Below are positions 33,946 to 45,506 of a DNA stretch of 64,000 nucleotides, one piece after another (the first letter of the stretch is position 1; each line of letters starts with the position of its first letter). Source of the stretch: Epiperipatus broadwayi (Eukaryota > Onychophora > Udeonychophora > Euonychophora > Peripatidae); assembly GCA_028023455.1 (NCBI GenBank), contig JAQFVV010012402.1, positions 9,652,292 through 9,716,291 of the forward strand, in the 5' to 3' direction. The position numbers were made by a program, and so were the translations under genes. The notes under the pieces are model-generated. The model was given only the letters and a program-made list of their open reading frames with translations. It was not told the DNA's origin and made no database searches.

Positions 33946-34344
33946 TTTTTCTACTTCATCACACCAGTCCTTATATTCATCCCAACAAACTCTTCCATGA
34001 TTTCTTCTATTTTATTTTATATTCTTCTAACTTGTTCTTATCATTCATTCTCCATCCATATCTTACACTATTCTTTCTACTTTTATTACTATTTTCCATC
34101 ACATTACTATTTCTATTATAAAGAAATTATGATCACTATTATATATTCTCTCTTCAATATCAAACGCTTTAATTTTCTGTACTTTATTCATTCCCTCTTT
34201 CTCTATTGATACATAATCTATTGTGTAAATATATTATTTCTAGACCATATGTATTGTCCTTCATAAATATTTTATAAATTCCCAATGCTCAAATTTGACA
34301 AAATTTTTCCAAAAATTGTCCATTCTTGTTATCCACATCATCAA

Positions 34345-36345
34345 TTTCTTCAATATGTGATGTACTATGCCCAGAGAAACCTGTTAGCTACCTTACCTTT
34401 CCATTCCTCACCATATTTTTTCCAATATTCTTGTCTAATCTGCTCCATTCCATTTCCACAGCATTATTTTTTTTTCATTCTATGGCCTTTATATCTAAAC
34501 CTCCCTTATCTTTTCCCAAACCCAGCATAAAAACCAAAACCCCACTTTCTTTGTAATCACTTTGTTTATATTTATTTTCCAATAACTTCATTAATTGTAC
34601 CATTTCTGCTTGTTAGCATTTATATTCGATTAAAAGATGCATAATATTTTCTATGTCTTCCTTACATAATTTGCAGATTAAATCACCCACATTTCTCCAT
34701 TTATGTGTATATTCTCTTGTTGCTAATGATCCTGTTTGAGCCTTAAATAGTAAACTACTTTCCTTGCTATTATCATAAATTAACTCATACTCAATATTCT
34801 GTTTACTTCTATATATATTTAACACTCTTTTTGCTCTCCATACTAATTTTCCATCTCTCCAACTCCCTATTTTTTATTAATGCATCTATTCTTTTATCTC
34901 ATTCCTTGCCACTATAACACAACAATTCTCTTAACACAAACATCCAACCTTTTGTATAAGTATACTGACATAAAGTTTTTATCCAAATTTTCTGCAAATT
35001 GTACTATCTTTCTCACCCATTTTGTTGCCTGTCCTTTACTCATAACCCAATTAAACACTATTTTGGTCATTCTCTTATTATCCATAAATTGCAATTTACC
35101 AAACATTTTCATTTTGCTTTTTGCATTTCTGATATAAAAGCTTGACCATCCCATTTCTTCTTGTACTGCTCCTTTGTTGTCCACACCTCTCCATCTACTG
35201 CATGTCTTCCTACTTCACTTTGTACTTTTTCTAAACAATCTAACACCCCTTTACTAACACATAATGCATCATTATCATAAGTTAACCCTGCTACTGCTAC
35301 TATCGTCCATACAATTCTAATTACATCATATTTATTATATAAAAACACTGGTAATTTCTTTATCAGTCTCTTTCTTTTCTTCGTTTCATTTATCAATTTT
35401 TTTTCCCATTCATCCAAACAGTTTCTCCGATTACTTAAGACAATTCCCAAATAGTTATACCTATTCACCACATTCAACTTTTTATGTCCCAATAAAAATT
35501 ATTTCTCTTTTCTTTTCCCAACATTTATCATCATTCCTAGAGCAAATTTAATTCTCCATCTCTTTACTCACCCTTGCACATGACTTCAGCATAACTCTCA
35601 CATCTTCCCTATTTTCTGTGTACAAAAACATATCAGCAAATAACAGACCTGATAATATATACACTCCCTTGCTATCTATTAATGGTATCTCTACCCCTCT
35701 TCCTAATCTTTTTTCCTCTATTTCTCTCAAATATAACAAAAGCAAAATAGGTGACATGAGGCATCTTTGCCTTAGGGCCACCCCTTTTCAATTCTGATTC
35801 TGTATTTGTAAATTAATACATCTAGTAATTATTTTTATACAATCTCGTTATAATATTCACTAAAACTCCATTTGTTCCCAAATTTACTAAACTTACCCAT
35901 AATCTAATTCTATACACTATCATAAACCCTCTCTATATCTATAAAGACCATATATAATTGTCTACCTGCATTCCTACTCATATCTATTAAGTTGTATGAC
36001 TACAAATAAGCTATCTCCTACATACCTATCTGATCGAAAACCTCCTTGCATTTCTCCCATTATATTATTTTCTTCCATCCATTTTGTGATCCTTCTGGCC
36101 ACCATATATGCAAAAACTTTATATAACCCTGATATTACCGCTATTGGTCTATAATTATTTAACTTTCTATTATCCTTACCCTTTCCTTTAAATAGTACCT
36201 TAGCTTATTCTTGTATTATTCCACCTACCTGGAAATTCTTCTGTGCCATCTTATTAAAACATGATAATAGATTTAATTTTGTCTTATTTCCTAAATTCAT
36301 CACCAACTCTGATGTCCATCCATCTAAAACTCTCCATAGAGGAGT
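34345..36345 (-). mobile_element. LINE copy B, same family, in tandem with copy A
   Basis: Same family and orientation as copy A, about 2.0 kb, truncated inside the RT. Fragments: 35781-35548 (LRQRCLMSPI, LLFADMFLYT), 35492-35109 (GHKKLNVVNRYNYLGIVLSN, then CEKVQSEVGRHAVDGEVW-like block), 35184-34912, and 34825-34613 (IYDNSKESSLLFKAQTGSLA TREYTHKWR...CKLCKED). The catalytic FADD is FADM and the frame is repeatedly broken. Its 3' end (TGTGATGTACTATGCC, 34357) abuts the 5' part of copy A. Confidence 0.85.
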
Positions 36346-36596
36346 ATCATCAAGTGCTAGAATTATAGTTTTGAATTATTTATAAAAATAATCCAATTTA
36401 TTTCACTTTAATTATATTATTTAACATAAATTACTTATGCACCTATTTCTGGACAATTTCATCAACTCTTTATATAATGTTAAGAAGACTTATAAAGTTA
36501 AAGTTGTTACTATAAATATACAAATAATAATACTTAAAACAGAAGAAAACGGAAAATACCTTTTTCTTTTTCGTTTTTTATGTTGTACTAATCCTT

Positions 36597-36950
36597 CGAA
36601 ATCAAATAAAATGTTATATAAACATATTTATAAACAACAAAACATAACACTTATATTAATTATATAAAAAGCCTTTTTCGGCAAATTTATTTTTTGCCCT
36701 TTTCAAACATGTCTTCCAAAAAATACTACGACTACATATACATAGCGACATCTATGTTAATACATGATAAGTAAAAAAATAAAAGACAAAAGAATAAAAG
36801 AAATATACAATTAGTATAAACAATTCATATAGAACAGCTGAAACTGAATTGGACAGCCTATATTATCATATAACTTATACAACTCTACTATAATTTAAAT
36901 CTTCATTTCGTAAAATGCATTCCAAACAATCATCCACATCAGTTATCTAT
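36597..36950 (-). repeat. PLE-B 3' tail, left inverted arm (354 bp)
   Basis: Starts CGAAATCAAATAAAATG and ends ATCAGTTATCTAT. Contains the ORF stop codon (TGA on the minus strand just after WIDN). Reverse complement of 37881-38234. Confidence 0.9.
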
Positions 36951-37916
36951 CCATTCTTTTTTCATCAACCATTTATTATTCATTCCAATAGACGCCTTAT
37001 ATATATTCATACAATTAGTTTTATTATACATAATATAATTTGTTTCATATAATCTGCGTCTATTAACATCTTTTATATAATTTAAAGCCCTTATACTATC
37101 AGTACAATTAATTTTATGTCCAGTTTGCAAATAATGAACATATAATGCTGACTTATCATCTTTCCTATCGATAGCGCCATTATGTTCCTTAGCTCTTTCG
37201 CTCAATTGCTTTGCTGTCTGCCCATAATAAACCATATTACAAAATTTACAAGTAATTTTATAAACCATTCCCCTTTTATATTGTATCTCATCTATTAACC
37301 TATAATTAGTTATTAACTTATCTAAATTTCTACTATTGGCCCATCCCACATTAATATTTTCATCCAAATATTTTTTCCTTTTTTTACATAAAATTTTGTA
37401 TACATTAGGTAAATATGAAATTTTAATCCATTTCTTCTTATCTTTATTATCATTTCTTTTATTTCGCTTTTTATAATTTCCTATAAAAATACTATTAATA
37501 TGTCTTATCCCATATCCGCATTTTACATAATCTTGTTTAAATTTTTCTTTTTGCAATTTAGCAAAATTTCTATCAGTGTTAAATTTATCATTTTTATATT
37601 TAAAATTCTTTATTACATTCATCTTTTGTATCCATGGCTGCCTTGAATCAATTGGTATAATTTTTCTCAATTTATCATCTTTAACAAAATGCCTAATCAC
37701 AATATTTCCATCTTGACTCAAAAACATCTCAATATCTAGATATCTAATCTCATTATCAATTTCCTTCATAGTAAACCGGATATTATCCGCATTATTATTA
37801 AACTTCCTAAATAATTTATGTACTATCCTTCTATTCCCTATTACTAAACTATCATCGACATATCTAACGTAACTGGTAACATAGATAACTGATGTGGATG
37901 ATTGTTTGGAATGCAT
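36939..37916 (-). CDS. PLE-B RT motif C - GIY-YIG endonuclease ORF (5'-truncated)
   Basis: 325 codons, uninterrupted. Residues 16-25 read YVRYVDDSLV: YVDD is the RT catalytic motif C, so fingers and palm motifs A/B are missing upstream. The thumb region follows (RFTMKEIDNEIRYLDIEMF). A basic linker comes next. The endonuclease starts about residue 218 with GMVYKITCKFCNMVYYGQTA, where GMVYKI and VYYGQTA are the GIY and YIG halves, followed by R-x2-EH. A C-x2-C sits between the halves, as in other PLEs. The C-terminus is LYETNYIMYNKTNCMNIYKA and KKEWIDN. The first ~12 codons (MHSKQSSTSVIY) come from antisense tail sequence, so the annotated Met is a fusion product. Endonuclease function is plausible, RT function is not. 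Confidence 0.85.
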   Translation of the reverse strand: MHSKQSSTSVIYVTSYVRYVDDSLVIGNRRIVHKLFRKFNNNADNIRFTMKEIDNEIRYLDIEMFLSQDGNIVIRHFVKDDKLRKIIPIDSRQPWIQKMNVIKNFKYKNDKFNTDRNFAKLQKEKFKQDYVKCGYGIRHINSIFIGNYKKRNKRNDNKDKKKWIKISYLPNVYKILCKKRKKYLDENINVGWANSRNLDKLITNYRLIDEIQYKRGMVYKITCKFCNMVYYGQTAKQLSERAKEHNGAIDRKDDKSALYVHYLQTGHKINCTDSIRALNYIKDVNRRRLYETNYIMYNKTNCMNIYKASIGMNNKWLMKKEWIDN

Positions 37917-38234
37917 TTTACGAAATGAAGATTTAAATTATAGTAGAGTTGTATAAGTTATATGATAATATAGGCTGTCCAATTCAGTTTCAGCTGTTCT
38001 ATATGAATTGTTTATACTAATTGTATATTTCTTTTATTCTTTTGTCTTTTATTTTTTTACTTATCATGTATTAACATAGATGTCGCTATGTATATGTAGT
38101 CGTAGTATTTTTTGGAAGACATGTTTGAAAAGGGCAAAAAATAAATTTGCCGAAAAAGGCTTTTTATATAATTAATATAAGTGTTATGTTTTGTTGTTTA
38201 TAAATATGTTTATATAACATTTTATTTGATTTCG
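37881..38234 (+). repeat. PLE-B 3' tail, right inverted arm (354 bp)
   Basis: Exact-looking reverse complement of 36597-36950. The junction with the core reads, on the minus strand, ATCAGTTATCTATGTTACC then CAGTTACG. CAGTTA occurs on both sides of the join, compatible with a template switch at a short homology. Confidence 0.9.
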
Positions 38235-38405
38235 ACAAATAATAATAAATAAATAAAACTGTGGAAATAGGTACATAAGTGATTAATTATTTATAAGGAC
38301 TAATTATTGTTTTTTAAAAAAAGATCGAATCACTTGGCAGTCGAATGGAGAATTTGCATGTATATATTTTGTAAAATAGTATGACAACTAAGAGATAAAC
38401 CACTA

Positions 38406-38625
38406 AACATCACATGATCACAATTTCTTATGCTTGCTCATAATTGTTATTAAAACAGGCAAAACTCTTCATACAGTAGTGCCCTCAGTACAAGCCAGAG
38501 TAATCAATGGATGCCAGAAGCCACTAAATAGGGATTTTATGTACGAGCCTTCTGGCATCCATTTGTTTACTCTGGTTTGCACTGATTGGTACTACTGTAT
38601 GGAATTTTGCTTTTTTAATTAAGAG
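38406..38625. mobile_element. Fold-1 palindromic element, copy b (internally short)
   Basis: AACATCACATGATCAC...GGCAAAACTCTTCATACAGTAG...ATCAATGGATGCCAGAAG pairs with CCTTCTGGCATCCATTTG...TACTACTGTATGGAATTTTGC. The centre holds AAATAGGGATTTTATGTACGAG. It lies 0.8 kb upstream of the RBKS start codon. A 62-codon ORF here is repeat-derived. Confidence 0.7.
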
Positions 38626-39405
38626 ATAACATTTGTTTTTCGTTAATTTCACATCAATCTAAATAATATTCGTGCAATATATAACATTATGCTATTATGG
38701 ATAATTACATATTTTCATTGTTTATGGTGACTGTTTTTTTCTATGTTAATTCAGATAAGGTAATAAACAATCATCAATCAAAAATATAAACGGCATAATA
38801 TAAGCTGTTCCTATAAAATTGATTATAATCAAAAATTAAAACTATTTCTTACTTATCATTCACTGAGCATATTATCTGAATGTTTTAAAATTTAAATAAA
38901 AAATTAAAATAGAATAATTTTGACTTTTGTAAGAACATAAACGAAAAATTATACAGGTAACAATCTAAAGATCACTCGAAAAATTAGTATTTTTTATAAT
39001 GAGAAGATGTCGCTTTAATTAGTAATTGTATAGTAGCGCTTAAAATGCCCCTAGTGACATTTTGAATTTTTAAAAGGCGTTGTAAGTGTAAACATTCAGG
39101 TTTTAGATTTAAATTACAACGTAATCGCAAAAAATATTTCTCTAATATGGATTTTTTTAAAATATATATTTCATCTCAAAAAATATAAATAATAAAAATA
39201 CTTTATTGTTTATTAAAATTTAAGTTTTGGGCATGGTGGCACTTAATGGCATATTATGTGTATTTTTAAATTTGTATCAAATATTGAATTCTCATTTTGT
39301 TTATTAAAACTTTTTTTTTTTTATTTAGATTGTGAAGACTGTGATATTTATCATTTGTAACACTTATCTTGTTTTATGTGTACAAAGTTCAAAACTTACT
39401 AAAAT

Positions 39406-39470
39406 ATGGCTGACTACAACAAAACATCTGAAATTGTTGTAGTAGGAAGTTGCAATGTGGATCTAATCAG
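39406..39470 (+). CDS. RBKS: Ribokinase exon 1
   Basis: ATG in a good context (AAAATGG) opens MADYNKTSEIVVVGSCNVDL I and ends in phase 2 before the donor GTAGTT. VVVGSxNxDL is the first strand of PfkB-family ribokinase, which contributes to the ribose site. Ribokinase phosphorylates D-ribose at O5 with ATP in the cytosol, feeding ribose into nucleotide and pentose-phosphate metabolism; this is family knowledge. Start choice: the Met lies just before the conserved strand, as in animal RBKS. Joined exons give about 108 residues, roughly the first third of a ~310-residue protein. Exon 2 follows after 5.86 kb. Confidence 0.88.
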
Positions 39471-40659
39471 GTAGTTTTTATATTCAATATAGCACACTAA
39501 TAGAGATGCAACTACTTGAGAATAATGCTTCTAATATAAAAAAAAAAATTGGATTTCTATAAATTATCTAAAACAATACCCGATCCTAGGAATATTTTTT
39601 TTTTATTTAAATGCCTCAGATATAACTACATACTAGATATAGATATTAGATAAAGATAAATTAGAATAGAATAGTGGTGGAAATTGTGAATCGTAAAGCG
39701 AAAACAAACAAAAAAGGACGAAGGAAGATATAGTGTTTGGAAGATATTGCAATGTTTATTGGATAATAGAGACGTGAGGCAATTTGTCGAACAACTCACT
39801 TCCCCATATTAGATTCATTTGTTAAATGGTATTAGCAACATGTTCATATATTTTATTTATTATATCATTTCTCCAACATTTTTATATTTTTTATTAACCT
39901 TTTTTTTTACATTTTTAAATTTCCTAAACGAAATCTGTCCTTCAAAATGTATTCGCATTTAATACTGATTAGCCATACACGTACTATAATATCTATTTAC
40001 AAAAGTTTTAAAATTTAAAAATAGACATTATAATATTTAAATTATACACTTTTTCAGATTTATTTTTAAATAAAAGATTTGTTGTCTATCGATAGTGGCA
40101 GTGGACTCATGACTAGCTCAGTGACAATACCAAAAGATCTAATATGATTTGATGTATGCTTTACTTATTTTGGAAGAAGCTGGAGATTTCAATAGCATCT
40201 GTAGAGGCTGTATTACAATAAAAAAATCTTACGCGTATATACACCTGTTAAGATTTTACTAGTTATGAATTCTTAAATTCTGAATGATGTGAGGATTATA
40301 CCAAAATAAATAATAAACTTTTGATGAAGCTACTACAGCTGATGCTTATAGTGTTTGTATTGCTCACGGCTCTATGCGTAGCATAACAGTAGATCAATGC
40401 TGAATAGAAGTTCAACCTATCACTTCTAGTGATCAAACATCCATGATCATCCAAAAAAACTAATTGAGTAATTATTGCTTGTGACTGATAAATTAGGGCA
40501 GAGCGTCAATAATCATTATCAGCCTCATTATTTCCTTTGCAATTTGGGTAATAGACATACTTATTTGTTGAAATAAACACGACTAGTTTTGAAAAGTGTT
40601 TATGCTATTTCTGTTGATTTAGTGACATAAGAATTCTTTATTATTTGTTCTTTTTTTTA

Positions 40660-42100
40660 ATACCCATAGCATAATTTTTTAAATCTTTTTATTTCATATT
40701 CCTCTCAGCTATATTTCTTGTCCTGTAATTTTTTTTAAAATTTAATAAGTCATTTTTCTCTTTCCAAATTCATGCTTTTTCTTCAATACATTTAAGGTTT
40801 TTAATATTCCCATAACCAATCTTTTATCACAGCAAAAGTATTGTTTCACAGCATGTAACATCACTTTAGTTACTATTACATTTTCAGCCATTGGAATTCA
40901 ACATTATAAGAATAGAGGATTAAGAATAAGCTAGATAAGATGCGAATTTATTGTCAGAGATGAAAAGCAAATAACTAGCAAAAAGGAAAACTATAGACAA
41001 GATCTTTTTATTTCTAATTACTAATTGTCCAAACCTCTGTTCTGTATAAAGCAAAATTCCAAATAAAATGCTTTGTAAGTTTATATCTTTATCACTACTA
41101 CTTTTCATCAATTTGAAAATGCTATTTTTTTTTTATAATCTCTTGGTCAACTATTGCTTTTAAAATGTATTTTTTCTATTTTCATTGCTTTGGTCTTATC
41201 ACCATTTTTATTCTAACCTTACTATAAATTCTATCACATCAAATTTAATATTTTTTAGATTATCACTCACTGAACTTGAAGAGAAAGATAACATTCTTAC
41301 TTTAAGGTTTTCCTACATCTATGTCTTGAAAGAATGTTATTTAATCACACAAATATCTTTTGATTCATATACATACTTTGTAATAACTATCTTTTCATCA
41401 GATTTATGTCTCCTTTTTAAAATTGATTTGTTCAGATTATGCAATAATAAAATTGAATTCACAAGCTAAAGGTTTCTCTATTAATTGAGGAAGAAAATAC
41501 AAAATTTCAGTTTGGATTCTCATCCTGAGACTATTTCTTGATATATGTAACTAATCATAGGATTATTGTCCTTAAATATTCATTGTATTTCTTAGTTATT
41601 TTTTTAAATATATAAATTGTCTTTATAGATCTGTTCAAAAATCTTAACAAACACCATGCAGAATTACCCTCACTATTCTACAATCTTCACATCTTACTGC
41701 ATAAACTGTAATAATCTATTCCACTAGTTTATATTGTAAACACTCAATAATCAAAAACTTTGTCACACATCTTTTTAATAATCTTGTCTTGTGTAATTTA
41801 GTTTTGCGAGAGATTGAAAAATTAAGAATGAGATGTTCATGGATTGAAGCTTAACCTGTTATTTCCAGTTTTTGAAAATCACATTTCATACATTCTTATG
41901 TTCCTGTTTCTTTTATGCTAATATGTTCTAGAAAATTGATTAATGAATGCAATAGTTTTCAGAAAGTAAAATATTCATGGACTGATTCTTTACTGAAGAA
42001 ATCTCATTCTTCTATAGAGATGGAATTATTGTTATTACCACTCTGGTGCTCAAGTACTATTTTGACTTTGCAAGCAACTAACCATGCAAGAAAAATTAAA
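40660..42100 (-). mobile_element. Degenerate RTE-type LINE fossil
   Basis: Minus-strand fragments resemble the RT-to-C-terminal part of RTE elements: GDKTKAMKIEKI (near 41190), then SSDKDINLQSI and FGILLYTEQRFGQL (41111-40920). The equivalent relatives read 'NKTKxMxI...GSxxxxDxDIxxRIxxAxxAF'. Many stops; boundaries by eye only. Confidence 0.4.
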
Positions 42101-43169
42101 ATTTGGCAATGTGTCTCTTAGTGTGATAAATTGATATATTAATAACATTTATTAGCACATGTAATGTATCATAATGAGCTTTTTTTTTATGTCACTAATA
42201 TCAACATAAAGAGGCATAAATTTCTTTGCTATTCAGAAATATAATGGTAATGGGTTTATAATAGTAATTAATATGACTAGTTAATGATAAAATAATATCT
42301 TAATAAAAAAAGAAAGGAAGGTAATGAAAGAAAGATAAGAGAAGGAAGTTGATCATAAGGAGTGGAGTAATTGTAACTATTTAAGAAGTAGAACAAAGAC
42401 AAAGGCTTGGGGAAAATGGGATGATATGGTGTGTAAAACCTGTTTTTTGAAAGATAACTCATGATAATGAATATTATATAATTAATGACATTGAAAATTG
42501 CTATTTTAATTAAATCTTAGCACTTCACCAGCTTTATATTATTAATTATATTTTCTATTGCATCTTTTTTTTTACTATAATATACTATGCTCATTTTATC
42601 TTCTAGTAAATATCTCTAATACTAAACACTGTACAGATGTCACTATTATTTAATCTCATCTTCAGCATGTATTAAATTATTAAACTTGTTTGTATCTGTT
42701 TTTATATCGTTAGATAATCGCAATGTCAAAGTTTATCTAGGAAATATTTGTTAACAATATCTAGTCACTGTAAATATTTTTAAATGTATTATTCTTTAAT
42801 TCTAATTAGTTGTTTAATATATGACTTAAAATTCAGGTTTTATATGTTTGTGACCATTTGCGCACTTGTTATGCTTTTAAATATGTCTAATATTATTGTT
42901 TCAATCATATGCAAGCTCATTATGTGTCTATTTATTTATGTGGTCTGAATTTAAAAAATTCCAGCAATATTTTTGTTAGTATCTTGTAAACTTCAGTTGA
43001 AATAAATAGAGTTTGGATAACAAGCATTGGAGAATGAAAAGATAACTTTTACTACTTGAATACTGTAGTCATTTGATAGAAGTTCTATACAATTGCTTAA
43101 TTAGTCTAGTTGTAATAAGAAAATTATTTATTGAATATAATGTCTTCTATTTTAAATACTATAAATGGA

Positions 43170-44910
43170 TTAGAAGCATTAATTCACTGCATTTACTTCT
43201 AGCCATCTGTTATACTCTTGAGTAATTACTGGACACCATAGTAATACCATTTTCAAATCCTCAAACTAATTTCTGACTTTGGATTTCATCAGTTAGAAGT
43301 ACTGAACATGAGTCTCTACGTTCAGCAGTCATCTTCTTTTATATCATCCAAGATAATACCCTAAGATTAAAGTTTTTAACCTAAGTTTAATTTTCTTGTA
43401 TGTGTTTGGTACTAAGCCTGCAATGATAGACTCTTTGACAAAGAATGCTATATACTAAATGAATTATGACATGATTTTCACAGTGTACTTTCAACATTTG
43501 CATTATACTATTCTTTATCAAAGGGTCAAAGGTGCCTACAGTTAAGGTACAATTGAGATTATTAAAATTATATTTTTTTCTAATATAACATTAGACATAT
43601 ATAACTAGCTGAAAAAATGGATTGGGTCCAAAACTTTAGGGTGTTTGAATTTCCGGTCATTATTTCAGTATAAAAAATTTAAATAGTTGCAGATATCTTT
43701 ATAAACTAAATGAAGTGTGTTGGATTCAAAATGATCTTAGTTGTTTGAATCTATTCCATTTCATCTAATTATATAGATCTAACATTTAAACCATCAAACA
43801 TCACATGATCACCATTCTTTATATTTACACAAGCTGTTTTCACAGAGGCAAAACTTTCCATATAGTAGCGCCACTCAGTGCAAGCCAGAGTAATCAATGG
43901 TTGTAGGAAGGTTTGTGGCTCTGTGAAAACAGCTTGTGTAAGCATAAAGAATGATGATCGTGTGATGTTTGATGGTTTAATACTAACTCTGCCCAGTAGG
44001 ATTATGGCGACCGTAGTTGTTAAAGAACCAAAGACACCAAAAAGTATGGATGCTGAACTGAGTTCAGATCTATACAACTACACAAGCGAATGAGCTTAGC
44101 TTGAAAACATTATTGTGTTTTCATTTTGGACTCACTCAAAGCTCTATAGTTAGCTAAAAAAAATAAAAGGTGGCTGCAGGAGGGTTGCATTAGATATTAA
44201 GATCTATGTGCAGTGCTCTTAGATCCTAGGCTCCTCACTGATGAAAGCCACAATCTAGAAACTAGTCTGGGGATATTGGATGAGTAGACACTAGATAGGG
44301 ATTTTATGCACAAACCTTTCTGCATCCATTGATTACTCTGTCGTGCACTGAGTGGTGCTACTGTATGGAGAGTTTTGCCTCTGTGAATCTAACATTACAT
44401 TAGAAACTATATATTTTAGTGATTTCAGTTGTATAGTGTAAATAAAGTTTGATTTTTGAAAGTATACAATGTAGGCACTTTTGATTCTTTGGCAAAGAAT
44501 GGTATATCTGCTTAATAATGCAAATATTGAATTTACACTGTGAAAGTCATGCCAGATTTTGTTTAATATACAGTATTCAATGATAAAGATGACTGCAATT
44601 GTCATATAACTGTCATTAAACTATCCAATTTTTGATCTAGCATCAGATGCATATATCTATACAAGTAAATTGATTTAGGTTCAAAACTTTAAATTTTGGG
44701 CATTATCCAGGATGGTGTAAAAGAAGTAAAGGTGGCTGTTGAATATGTAGATTCATATCCAGTATTTCTAATTGATGAAATACAAAGTCAGAAATTAATC
44801 TGAGAATTTTAACATGGTGTCATCATCTAGTGTTCAGTGATTACTCAAGATTATAGTTGATGGCTTTGAAGTAAATGCAGGGAATTATTGCTCCTAATGC
44901 ATTTACAAAA
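43170..44910. mobile_element. Nested palindromic repeats (Fold-2 containing Fold-1)
   Basis: Outer pair: 43200-43340 (TTTACTTCTAGCCATCTGTT...AGTAATTACTGGACACC) against 44720-44900 (GTGTTCAGTGATTACTCAAG...TTGATGGCTTTGAAGTAAATG). Inner Fold-1 pieces: a short hairpin at 43786-43980 (arms TTAAACCATCAAACATCACA and its complement) and a half element at 44160-44395. Around 43440 and 44480 lie related CTTTGACAAAGAATG / CTTTGGCAAAGAATG segments. ORFs of 71-102 codons here are repeat-derived. Confidence 0.55.
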
Positions 44911-45326
44911 TTTGAAATAAAAGAAGATGGATGCATCAAACAGTTTGCTTACTAACTAGTCTGGGATTTAGAGATGGCATTACAATAAATGACTCTGGAA
45001 CAGATTGAATAGAATGAATTTCTATTTCTAAAACAGATTTGAAAGAAAGCTGGGAAAAATCATATAAAATTTTGTTTGAAATGTATATTATTTATTCTTA
45101 TCTGAGTATTAAAATTGCAAATTATATGTGCTAAATCTAGTATTGTTATTTAATAATTCCTAATTTTAAAATAAAGCAATAAAATAAAAAAATTAAGAAA
45201 GAAAGAAATTTGGCTTTAGTATTTAAAAGAAGATGTATTTCAATCATTAAAATAAAAATAATATGAATTTTTTAAAAATATTTTTCTATGCTTAATATTA
45301 TATGGAATTATATAAATGATTTTTAA

Positions 45327-45506
<180 letters not shown>

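Larger units (their letters stand above)
31487..34335 (-). mobile_element. LINE copy A (non-LTR retrotransposon), 5'-truncated and degenerate
   Basis: About 2.85 kb on the minus strand. In order it shows an endonuclease remnant (about 34330-33960), a linker, RT fragments, and a C-terminal zinc-binding tail. RT signatures are QGGFR...DSLFVV (33242-33021), GLRQGCPLS and LLFADN (32980-32624). The tail reads CKLCKEG...IRHLLIKC (31921-31718). The catalytic FADD is FADN and several frameshifts break the frame, so it is dead. The 3' end is TAGTGCATCACATCG (reading minus) at about 31487. The CxxC...H...C tail occurs in several LINE clades; I do not assign one. Confidence 0.85.
36597..38234 (-). mobile_element. 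Penelope-like element (PLE-B) with perfect 354-bp inverted flanks
   Basis: A 930-bp core (36951-37880) lies between inverted repeats 36597-36950 and 37881-38234, each 354 bp. Read side by side they show no difference that I could find. The core carries a minus-strand ORF with an RT motif C and a GIY-YIG endonuclease, the domain pair that defines endonuclease-bearing Penelope-like retroelements. The left repeat holds the end of the ORF and its 3' untranslated tail; the right repeat is the same tail in antisense, fused upstream of motif C. Identical arms and an open frame suggest a recent event. No clear TSD was found. Confidence 0.88.

Noticed and set aside
33795-34556. Plus-strand S/F/L-rich ORFs of 70-108 codons (also at 31502, 32703, 33359, 34285)
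   Set aside because: Antisense shadows of the minus-strand LINE coding sequence.
36939-37916. GIY-YIG protein as a homing endonuclease or group I intron gene
   Set aside because: YVDD, thumb region and the CxxC between GIY halves place it in Penelope-like elements; no intron fold was seen.
38434-38622. 62-codon ORF upstream of RBKS
   Set aside because: Lies wholly within a Fold-1 palindrome; similar ORFs at 43769-44093 arise the same way.
40080-40460. Processed pseudogene or LTR piece in RBKS intron 1
   Set aside because: Composition is slightly different from flanks, but no frame, ends or similarity could be supported.
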